A stretch of 36,851 nucleotides of DNA from Azoarcus sp. (GTDB lineage Bacteria; Pseudomonadota; Gammaproteobacteria; Burkholderiales; Rhodocyclaceae), in NCBI GenBank assembly GCA_013911595.1, contig JACESY010000009.1, forward strand, positions 1 to 36,851. Reading direction: 5' to 3'. Both the position numbers and the translations under genes were made by a program. Numbering within the stretch: position 1 is the stretch's first letter; each line of letters opens with the position of its first letter. The notes below the pieces were generated by a model. The model had not been told where the DNA came from. It saw nothing but the letters and a program-made list of their open reading frames with translations, and did no database searches. Shown piece by piece: positions 1 to 6,278 of the stretch.

Positions 1-1461
1 GTGACGCACGCCGCTGTCGGCGAGCCAGCCCAGCGCACCGGCGTTGTGGGCCATGCACTCGCGCGCTTCGTCCTCGGCCGCGCCGCGATCGATCGGCGCC
101 TGGCCGAGAATCGGGGCACACTCGGACGAGGTGAATTGCGCCAGACCGCGCCCCGGCCAGCTCGCCTGCAGGCCCTGCGCCAGATGCATCGCGAACGAAT
201 CGCCCCACAGCATCAGGTCGGGCGCGTCCGAGCTGCGGCAGCCGGAATCGTGTCCGTCGCGCGCCGAGCAACCGCGCTGCAGCCCGAAGTTGGTGTCGAT
301 GCGCGCCTCCAGGCGCTGCAGCTCGGCCACCGTGTGCGTACGCCAGAAGCTGCCCCCGGTCAGTTGCCCGATCACACCGAACAGCACGAAAAACAGCGAC
401 CCGGCCAGCGCCAGGCGCACCACGGTGGCGCGACCAATACGATCGCGGCGTCGGAAGGGCGTTTCGACCAGGCGCCAGCTCGCCCATGCCAGCACCAGGC
501 TGGCCGCCGACAGCAAGCCCATCAACCAGGCCTCGGGTTCCCCCAGGCTACGGTGGCGCGCGAAGGCGAACAGAGGCTGGTGCCACAGATAGGCGCTATA
601 ACTGATCAGGCCAACGCCCACCAGCGCTCGGCAACCCAGCACGGAGGCCACGAGCGAGCCCTCGCGCGCGAAAATCACGACCAGCGCCGTACCCAACACC
701 GGCGCGAGCGCATTGATGCCCGGAAACGGCGTGCGCGCATCCAAGGCAAACACCGACCACACGATCAGCGCCAGCCCCGCGAAGCCAGCCGCCGAGGCCA
801 GACGTGCATCGCCGCGCGGCGCCCCGAACACATGCACGTGCCAGGCGATCAGCGCGCCGACCAGCAACTCCCACGCGCGCGCATGCATCAGGAAGAAGGC
901 CGCCTCCGCCCCATCGCGCACGCTCCATTGCGACAGCGCCAACCCGGCCACCACCAGCCCCGCCAGCAACCAGCCCATGTATCCACGAGCCACACGCCAG
1001 GCGGCCAGCAACAACAACGGGAACAGCACATAGAACTGCTCCTCGACCGCCAGGCTCCAGGTGTGGAGCAACGGCCTGTACTCGGCGGCGGTCTCGAAAT
1101 ACCCGCTCTGCGCCCAGAACAGGAAATTCGACACGAACAGCGCCACGGCCGCGACGCTGGCGGAGAAATCCGCCATATCGCCCGGCAGCAGCCACACCCA
1201 AGCCAGCGGAATGCACGCTGCCACGACCACGAACAGTGCCGGCAGGATGCGCCGCGCGCGCCGCTCGTAAAAGTGCGCGAGGGAGAAACGCCCCGCGCGC
1301 AGGTCCTCGAGCAGAATCGAGGTGATCAGATAGCCGCTGATCACGAAGAACACGTCCACCCCAACGAAACCGCCCGCGAACGCCGGCGCGCCGGCATGAA
1401 AGGCGATCACCGGCAATACCGCCAGCGCGCGCAGGCCGTCGATCTCGGGGCGGTAGTTCAC
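1..1461 (-). CDS. OafA/YrhL-type acyltransferase with SGNH domain (3' end outside window)
   Basis: Membrane acyltransferase-3 family enzyme, expected to transfer acyl (often acetyl) groups to surface sugars. Translation from a GTG at 1461 gives an N-terminus NYRPEIDGLRALAVLPV, then FVGVDVFFVISGYLI near residue 40 and HTWSLAVEEQFYVLFP near residue 135. These are hallmark AT3 motifs, with His and Glu residues typical of the active region. About ten hydrophobic segments follow. A GDS motif (LMLWGDSFAMHL, Ser near residue 422) marks the start of a C-terminal SGNH hydrolase-like domain. 487 residues are visible; fused AT3-SGNH proteins are usually 600-700, so the end lies beyond the left edge. The start is 3 nt after the stop of the preceding gene, so it is probably the last or a late gene of the xrtH operon. 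No clear Shine-Dalgarno is present. Family assignment is firm; the acylated target is unknown. Confidence 0.9.
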   Translation of the reverse strand, partial: MNYRPEIDGLRALAVLPVIAFHAGAPAFAGGFVGVDVFFVISGYLITSILLEDLRAGRFSLAHFYERRARRILPALFVVVAACIPLAWVWLLPGDMADFSASVAAVALFVSNFLFWAQSGYFETAAEYRPLLHTWSLAVEEQFYVLFPLLLLAAWRVARGYMGWLLAGLVVAGLALSQWSVRDGAEAAFFLMHARAWELLVGALIAWHVHVFGAPRGDARLASAAGFAGLALIVWSVFALDARTPFPGINALAPVLGTALVVIFAREGSLVASVLGCRALVGVGLISYSAYLWHQPLFAFARHRSLGEPEAWLMGLLSAASLVLAWASWRLVETPFRRRDRIGRATVVRLALAGSLFFVLFGVIGQLTGGSFWRTHTVAELQRLEARIDTNFGLQRGCSARDGHDSGCRSSDAPDLMLWGDSFAMHLAQGLQASWPGRGLAQFTSSECAPILGQAPIDRGAAEDEARECMAHNAGALGWLADSGVRH

Positions 1462-1464
1462 GAC

Positions 1465-2073
1465 TTAGCGCGAGCGAGTCGCGCCGTCGAGCGCCGCGTC
1501 GAACATCACCATGCCGATGAAGCGCCGCTCGAAGAGGAGCCACAGCATCACCGGCGCGAGCGTGGGCAACACCAGGTAGCCGAGCTGGTAGGCGACCCCG
1601 AAGAGGTCGACCTGAAACGGCGTGAAACCCGTGATCGGTGTCGAGAACTGCGCGTAATGGGCACCGACCTTAATGAGAAAGTCGAAGACCACACCCCAGG
1701 CCTGCAGCGGCCACATCGCCAGCGCGCCGGCAGGGAGCTTCCACCAGATACCATGCGCGCGCGACGCGAGCAGCAGTGCCAGCAACATCGGAAGGCCATA
1801 GCAGTACATCAGCACGTTGGTGTCGACCAGCAGTTCGGCCGCGCGCCCGCTGGGATGCGGCACCTGCACCGTGGTCAGCAGCGTCTGCTCGGTACCGGCC
1901 AGTTCCGTGCCGTACACCCACACCGAAAACCAGAACAGCATCACGCGCTCGACCAGCCAGGCGACCGGCGCCACCAGCCAGTCCCGCGCCCAGAACCACA
2001 AGGCAAGCGAGGGCACGAGCCACACGATGGCCCGCACGAAGAAGCCCCCAACGACGCTAAGCCCGCGCTGCAC
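1465..2073 (-). CDS. exosortase H-associated membrane protein
   Basis: Hydrophobic protein of 202 residues with about five membrane segments (for example FFVRAIVWLVPSLALWFWA, then VLMYCYGLPMLLALLL and LGYLVLPTLAPVMLWLLF). It is the partner protein that follows xrtH genes; its molecular role is not known. The frame is open up to a TTG at 2109, but I chose the GTG at 2073 because GGAG lies 7 nt upstream. This leaves a 17-nt overlap with the end of xrtH, so the two are probably translationally coupled. A GTG at 2094 is an alternative start. The acyltransferase begins 3 nt downstream. Identification rests on position, size and topology, plus general recall of the XrtH neighbourhood. Confidence 0.75.
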   Translation of the reverse strand: MQRGLSVVGGFFVRAIVWLVPSLALWFWARDWLVAPVAWLVERVMLFWFSVWVYGTELAGTEQTLLTTVQVPHPSGRAAELLVDTNVLMYCYGLPMLLALLLASRAHGIWWKLPAGALAMWPLQAWGVVFDFLIKVGAHYAQFSTPITGFTPFQVDLFGVAYQLGYLVLPTLAPVMLWLLFERRFIGMVMFDAALDGATRSR

Positions 2074-2575
2074 CGTCGAACTCCACGATTTCACTGGTAT
2101 TGCGTGCAACGTAACGAATCCACAGCAGCCACACGACCAGCACGTCGATCATGATCAGCACCTGCCACAGGTACAGGTGGGCGAACTCGAACCACTCCTG
2201 ATTCCAGTCCGCCAGATAGAACAGCGTGATCACGCGCAGCACGTTCACCGCCTGAATCGCCACGAAGCCGATCAGAATGCCGGCGATCTTCATGCGCCAC
2301 GGCGCCGGATAGGCCAGCACGCCAGCGGTCAGGATGATGCAGGCTTCGATGCCGTTGCAGCCGGCCTCGATGGACACGCCCACGCCGGTACCCGCGTGCT
2401 GCAGGATTTTGCCGTAACTGATCACCTGCGGGTCGATCAGGCCGACCAGCCAGGCGCTGATGGCGGCCAGCGTCGAGGTCCACGGCACGACCACGGCCTT
2501 TTGTACGGGCGGCGTGAGTTCCGCGACGAACATCGCGACGAGCAGCACCATGAACACCGCGAAAAACCGGAACAT
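2057..2575 (-). CDS. xrtH: exosortase H
   Basis: Transmembrane cysteine peptidase of the exosortase/archaeosortase family, 172 residues. XrtH is the small exosortase thought to process proteins with an IPTLxxWG-CTERM tail at the inner membrane. The catalytic triad is visible in order: Cys in IEAGCNGIEACIIL (about residue 70), Arg in AVNVLRVITLFYL (about 110) and His in EFAHLYLWQVLIM (about 135). Several membrane helices surround these, and there is an N-terminal hydrophobic segment FFAVFMVLLVAMFVA. The ATG at 2575 has AGGGG 6 nt upstream and lies 3 nt after the DUF2304 stop. No IPTL-CTERM substrate is encoded in this window, so its targets must be elsewhere in the genome, as is usual for exosortases. 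Confidence 0.88.
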   Translation of the reverse strand: MFRFFAVFMVLLVAMFVAELTPPVQKAVVVPWTSTLAAISAWLVGLIDPQVISYGKILQHAGTGVGVSIEAGCNGIEACIILTAGVLAYPAPWRMKIAGILIGFVAIQAVNVLRVITLFYLADWNQEWFEFAHLYLWQVLIMIDVLVVWLLWIRYVARNTSEIVEFDGAARA

Positions 2576-2578
2576 ACG

Positions 2579-2959
2579 CTACCCCTTTTCCCTTTCAGGC
2601 GACGCGGCCGACGCAGTGCGGCCCTCGGCCTCGATCAGACGGGCTTCAAGCACCGCCATGCGCTGGTTGAGCGTGCGCAGGTCACGTTCCAGTCGTGTAT
2701 TTTCGCTGTCGATGTGCAAGGCCTTGAGCGTGAGCACGATGACCGCGGCGAGCAGCAGGAAGGCGGGTGAATAGGAAATGCCGAACCAGTCTCCAACGCG
2801 GTCGATCAACCGCGGCCAGGCCCCGAGTATGCCGGCGGCCAATGCCACACCAAACCAGAACAGCCCGTGCGACGTGTGCATGTAGTCACGTCGCAGCATA
2901 TACAGGATCAGCACGGCCAGCCCGATGCCGAGCGTGGCGGTGAATAATTCGAGACTCAT
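2579..2959 (-). CDS. DUF2304 family membrane protein
   Basis: Small membrane protein of 126 residues. Three hydrophobic stretches (LFTATLGIGLAVLILYML; LFWFGVALAAGILGAW; SPAFLLLAAVIVLTLKAL) are followed by a short coiled coil (about residues 80-115: ENTRLERDLRTLNQRMAVLE) and a charged tail. This is the usual DUF2304 layout. Family members commonly lie beside GT2 glycosyltransferases of the dolichol-phosphate-mannose-synthase type and may help them at the membrane, but no such gene is adjacent here. It is first in the minus-strand operon with xrtH, whose start is 3 nt after this stop. The chosen ATG at 2959 begins MSLELFTATLG; upstream in-frame codons encode a Cys/Arg-rich stretch that looks non-coding. 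Confidence 0.75.
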   Translation of the reverse strand: MSLELFTATLGIGLAVLILYMLRRDYMHTSHGLFWFGVALAAGILGAWPRLIDRVGDWFGISYSPAFLLLAAVIVLTLKALHIDSENTRLERDLRTLNQRMAVLEARLIEAEGRTASAASPEREKG

Positions 2960-3398
2960 CGTTCGTCCGGTTCCGATCGGGCGGCGCCCCCCGCAGGGCA
3001 GCCTGCAATTCGCGCATGATACCTGCTTGGGGCCCCGCGGCATCTCGTCGGCCTTCGCTGCGCTCGCATCGATCTATCCACTCAACCAAGACCGGAACTA
3101 GCTGCGCGCGTCGAGCACGAAGGCAAGTGCAACGCACTCGCCTGCCCAAAAAGCCACACTGCGGTGTATACAGCACTCGTCGGCCCGTAGCCATCAGGTG
3201 CGAACCCGCGTATATCTTGAACCATGGCGAGCTGCGTAGCAGTTCGGGAAATTTTGAACGACAACGACCGCATGGCGGAATCGAGACGGCCCAACGTCGG
3301 AGCGGCCGTCGCACCGACGTCTAGTGCAGCCATAGCGTGCTTGCACTTGGTGTGTTCTTGAAGCGTCTCGCTCTTGGAATCCCCTTGCACCGACCCCT
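2960..3398. other. divergent intergenic region between the xrtH operon and the ABC transporter
   Basis: About 440 bases without a convincing gene; the open frames here lack recognisable domains. The region must hold the promoters of both divergent units. An inverted repeat with 7-bp arms (ACGTCGG at 3294-3300, CCGACGT at 3314-3320, 13-nt spacer) lies about 80 nt before the ABC-side ribosome binding site and could be an operator or a small hairpin. Base composition drops locally around 3205-3260. I could not pick a -35/-10 pair with confidence on either strand. Confidence 0.4.
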
Positions 3399-3403
3399 GG
3401 AGG
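3399..3403 (+). promoter_or_regulatory. strong Shine-Dalgarno of the 9-codon mini-ORF
   Basis: GGAGG sits 7 nt before the ATG at 3411. It is the only strong Shine-Dalgarno upstream of the ABC transporter gene, whose own ATG at 3437 has none. The ribosome is therefore likely to load here. Confidence 0.55.
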
Positions 3404-3410
3404 CCCAAGC

Positions 3411-3440
3411 ATGACCGTTGCGCGGCTCGTAATTCGATGA
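3411..3440 (+). CDS. putative 9-codon leader ORF coupled to the ABC transporter
   Basis: ATG at 3411 to TGA at 3438-3440 encodes MTVARLVIR. It has an ideal ribosome binding site (GGAGG, 7-nt spacing), and its stop overlaps the ABC transporter start in the sequence ATGA (3437-3440). This is the arrangement expected for translational coupling, where translation of a short leader delivers ribosomes to a downstream gene with no Shine-Dalgarno of its own. Whether the peptide itself matters is unknown. An alternative is that it is the true N-terminus of the transporter, separated from it by a frameshift. Confidence 0.4.
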   Translation: MTVARLVIR

Positions 3441-5167
3441 GCTGGCCGATCTCAATGTTCGTCGCTGGATGGCGGGACATCCGGCATCTGGCGCAAATCA
3501 CTTTCCGCTTCCTCGATGCCGGGCAGAAACGTCGCTTCTGGCTGGTAGCCGTCTGGGCCGGTCTCTTTTCGTTGCTCGAGATGCTGGTCGCCGCCATGGT
3601 GATTCCCTACGTGCAGTGCCTGGGCGGCCAGTGCAGCCCTCACGTGGCGCGCATCGCTGCACCGACCGGACTCGGAGAGATTCCGTTCCTGACCGCGCTG
3701 CTGTTCGGCATGATCACCCTCAAGCTGGCCGTCGAAGCCGGGCTGGCCTGGCGTGCCACACGATTGGCGCAGGACGTCCAGCGCAGCACCGTCATGCGCC
3801 TGCTCTCGGCCTACATGCACCTGGGGTGGAAGACCTTTCACTCGCGCAACCGAGCGCACTACTATCGGCGCTGCGCATCCACCGCAGTGGAAGCCGCGGC
3901 CACGTGCCAGCAGGTCATGACGATCGTCTCGTCGGCGCTCGTGATTGCGCTGCTCACCGCGCTCATGATCTGGCAGAACCCGACGGTCGCGTTGTCGCTG
4001 ATCGTGGGTTTCTCGCTCGTCAACATGGTCACCCAGCACCTCATTGCGGCCGCGCAGAAGAAAGCCGCCCAGGACCGCGAGAACGCGCTGCATCGCTGGA
4101 ACACCGGCATGGCCGAAGCCTTCGCCTCGTTCCGCGAAATCCGCGCCTACGGCACCGAACGCCTGTTTCTCCGGCACGTTGCCGATGCCACCGATGACCT
4201 GGCCGGCACCAACCGCGTGCTTGGCTTCCTGCCGGTGCTGCCGCGGATCGTCATGGACTTTGGCGCGCTGGCCGTGCTGCTGTCGGTCGTCACACTGTGG
4301 CTGTACGTTGGGCGCCCCATCGGCGATTTGCTGCCGCACCTCGTTTTCTATGCAGTCGTCGCGCGCACGCTGCTGCCCGCGATGATGATCCTCGGAAAGA
4401 ACCGCGCCGACGCCCGCGCATCCGCCTTGAACATCGAGCTGGTGCTGCAGGAACTCGACGAGGCCGAGCGCAACCGGGTCGAACGCATCGGCGTGCCGAC
4501 GACACCGTGCGACACACCATGCTTCCTGCTCGACGACGTCAGCTTCGGGCACGATCAAGATAGCGCGCCGTTGCTCGACCATGTCTCGGCGAGCTTCCCG
4601 CACCCATCCTGGACCGCCATCACCGGTCCGTCGGGTGCAGGCAAGTCCACGCTGCTTGAACTGCTGTGCGGCCTCCGCCAGCCTGATTCCGGCACGGTGC
4701 GCCACGCCTGGCCGGCACACAAAGCCGCCGCCCCGCGCATCGCCTACGTGCCGCAGCACGTCGCACTGCTCGACGCGAGCGTCGCTGACAACGTCGTGTT
4801 CGGTTTCGATGACGGGGATCGCCCGCGCATCGACGACGCCCTGCGACTGGCCTGCCTGGACGAGGTCGTCCGCGACCTGCCCGATGGCATCGACAGCCCC
4901 GCCGGCGCCGACGGTTTGAGCCTCTCCGGCGGCCAGCGCCAGCGCTTGGCAATCGCGCGCGCCCTCTACCGCAGCCCCGACCTGCTGCTGCTCGACGAGG
5001 CGACCTCCGGTCTCGACCGCGACACCGAAGCCCGTTTGTTCGCCGGGCTGCACGCTCAACGCCCGCAGATGAGCGTGGTCGTCATCACCCACCGTGCGGA
5101 AACGCTTGCCACACTCGGACGCCACTACCGACTGGAATCAGGAGCGCTACGGCAACAGACCCCATGA
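3437..5167 (+). CDS. exporter-type ABC transporter, fused permease and ATPase
   Basis: A half-size ABC exporter of 576 residues. The N-terminal membrane part (about 1-330) has hydrophobic segments such as FWLVAVWAGLFSLLEMLVAA and FGALAVLLSVVTLWLYVG. The nucleotide-binding domain (about 370-570) has Walker A GPSGAGKST, Q-loop YVPQ, signature LSGGQRQRLAIARAL, Walker B LLLLDEATSGLD and the switch His in VVITHR. It probably works as a homodimer in the inner membrane. Substrate is unknown; lipid, oligosaccharide and peptide exporters (MsbA, PglK and HlyB-like) share this plan. The N-terminus lacks a C39 peptidase domain. The first ATG giving a sensible N-terminus is at 3437 (MSWPISMFV); an in-frame TTG at 3374 adds a low-complexity extension. 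It stands alone, is convergent with the S74 gene and diverges from xrtH. Confidence 0.88.
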   Translation: MSWPISMFVAGWRDIRHLAQITFRFLDAGQKRRFWLVAVWAGLFSLLEMLVAAMVIPYVQCLGGQCSPHVARIAAPTGLGEIPFLTALLFGMITLKLAVEAGLAWRATRLAQDVQRSTVMRLLSAYMHLGWKTFHSRNRAHYYRRCASTAVEAAATCQQVMTIVSSALVIALLTALMIWQNPTVALSLIVGFSLVNMVTQHLIAAAQKKAAQDRENALHRWNTGMAEAFASFREIRAYGTERLFLRHVADATDDLAGTNRVLGFLPVLPRIVMDFGALAVLLSVVTLWLYVGRPIGDLLPHLVFYAVVARTLLPAMMILGKNRADARASALNIELVLQELDEAERNRVERIGVPTTPCDTPCFLLDDVSFGHDQDSAPLLDHVSASFPHPSWTAITGPSGAGKSTLLELLCGLRQPDSGTVRHAWPAHKAAAPRIAYVPQHVALLDASVADNVVFGFDDGDRPRIDDALRLACLDEVVRDLPDGIDSPAGADGLSLSGGQRQRLAIARALYRSPDLLLLDEATSGLDRDTEARLFAGLHAQRPQMSVVVITHRAETLATLGRHYRLESGALRQQTP

Positions 5168-5277
5168 CGTCAGACCCTCCCCGCCGCTGGCGAACGTGAG
5201 GTGCGGTCCGTCGATCTGCACCGCGAACTGGCCTGCACGCCGAATGCATTCCGATAGCCTGAAACTCCAGCCGAATG

Positions 5278-6165
5278 CTACTGCAGGCGGAAAGAAGCAG
5301 GCTTGATCCCGGCGGCCCCGCGGACTTGAGACAGCTCATTCTCAAGTTGCGCCAAACGTTTTTCGATTGAAGCCACGCTGTCATCAACGGCATCGGCTGC
5401 AGCTTGTTGGGCCAGGGATGCGGAGAGCGCTTCGATTTTCTCGCCCTGCTCAGCAATCTGCAGTTGCTGTTCCTTGACGGCTTCGACAAGCACCGCGACC
5501 AGTGCAGCGTAGTTGACCGCAACAGGACCGGATTCGTCGACGGTTACGACTTCCGGAACAACCTTGGCGACTTCTTCGGCAATCAGTCCGACGGCACGAT
5601 CGTTGTTGTCGGCCCACGTAAACCGGACACCGCGCAAGCCGGAAAGCAACACGCTGGCATCGTGAATGGTTTCCACATCCTCCTTGAATCTGGCCGAGCT
5701 CGTATTGACGAAGGATGGGGCGCGCACGGTACCTGAGAAGTGCGCTTCTCCCGAATCTGTAATCGTCATGCGCCTCGTTCCAGGCCCGCCTACTTCAGCA
5801 CCCAGATCGTTTATCACGAGCTCACCGACGCCCGGTGATGAAGCATTGACTCCCATCACGTAGCTCTTGAGAGGATTCCCGGATGAATCGGTGCGCACAA
5901 TGAGGAAGGCTGCTGTATCAGTCGGCCGATCCATGCGAAACACTGCATTGCTGCCTCGAAGGTGGAGCAGGCGTTCCGGCACCTGAACCCCGATCCCCAC
6001 CCCGGACGGCTCCACGAACATTTCCGTCGCGCTTGCGGGGGGCACAAGCATGTTTGACAGGGTCTCCGGCAGCTTGTCCGTGAAGACGCCCATGAAGGCT
6101 GCCGAGAAAAATGTTGCGCCAACGAGAACTCTTGCAGTCAGGCGCGGATGATCGACGTTGGACAT
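5278..6165 (-). CDS. S74 peptidase / endosialidase-chaperone domain protein
   Basis: 295 residues. A hydrophobic N-terminal segment (VLVGATFFSAAFMGVF) suggests a signal peptide or membrane anchor. Residues about 50-165 look beta-rich and repetitive. The C-terminal intramolecular chaperone domain (about 165-240) shows TSSARFKEDVETI with the Ser and Lys needed for autocleavage in S74 proteins, then VGLIAEEVAKVVPEVV and VAVNYAALVAVLVEAVKEQQ. It ends in a coiled coil (about 225-285). In known S74 proteins this domain trimerises the chain and then cuts itself off. Phage tail spikes are the best-known carriers, but no phage genes are near and the N-terminus suggests export. The ATG at 6165 has AAGGAG 6 nt upstream. 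It lies downstream of the protease gene. Confidence 0.82.
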   Translation of the reverse strand: MSNVDHPRLTARVLVGATFFSAAFMGVFTDKLPETLSNMLVPPASATEMFVEPSGVGIGVQVPERLLHLRGSNAVFRMDRPTDTAAFLIVRTDSSGNPLKSYVMGVNASSPGVGELVINDLGAEVGGPGTRRMTITDSGEAHFSGTVRAPSFVNTSSARFKEDVETIHDASVLLSGLRGVRFTWADNNDRAVGLIAEEVAKVVPEVVTVDESGPVAVNYAALVAVLVEAVKEQQLQIAEQGEKIEALSASLAQQAAADAVDDSVASIEKRLAQLENELSQVRGAAGIKPASFRLQ

Positions 6166-6254
6166 TGTGTGCTCCTTGAGTAGCCAGGGTTTCGCGTTGT
6201 GTCAGCGGTCACATCGGTTCGCTGCGGGGATTCAGATCGGGGCTTGGTCAATGA

Positions 6255-6278
6255 CGTATCCACGCGCTATTGGATACG
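6255..6278. repeat. inverted repeat at the end of the protease gene
   Basis: CGTATCC (6255-6261) and GGATACG (6272-6278) form a 7-bp stem with a 10-nt loop that spans the stop codon of the protease gene (6267-6269). No T-run follows on the minus strand, so it is not a textbook rho-independent terminator. It could stabilise the mRNA 3' end or attenuate transcription into the S74 gene. Confidence 0.35.

Noticed and set aside
596..1543. A 315-codon minus-strand frame over the acyltransferase
   Set aside because: The acyltransferase motifs are in another minus frame beginning at GTG 1461; this one gives only Arg/Gly-rich sequence.
1..2154. A 717-codon open frame on the plus strand
   Set aside because: It is antisense to the acyltransferase, the exosortase-H partner and the end of xrtH, all with clear family motifs. 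Its product is a His/Gln/Arg-rich low-complexity chain typical of GC-rich shadow frames.
3374..3436. Upstream TTG start for the ABC transporter
   Set aside because: The added residues have no hydrophobic or conserved character, and the ATG at 3437 fits the coupling overlap with the mini-ORF.
3452..5125. A 557-codon minus-strand frame opposite the ABC transporter
   Set aside because: No domain, biased composition, and it is fully antisense to a gene with all ABC ATPase motifs.
5278..6165. Prophage remnant suggested by the S74 domain
   Set aside because: No other phage gene, integrase or attachment site was seen, and the N-terminus looks like an export signal or anchor.
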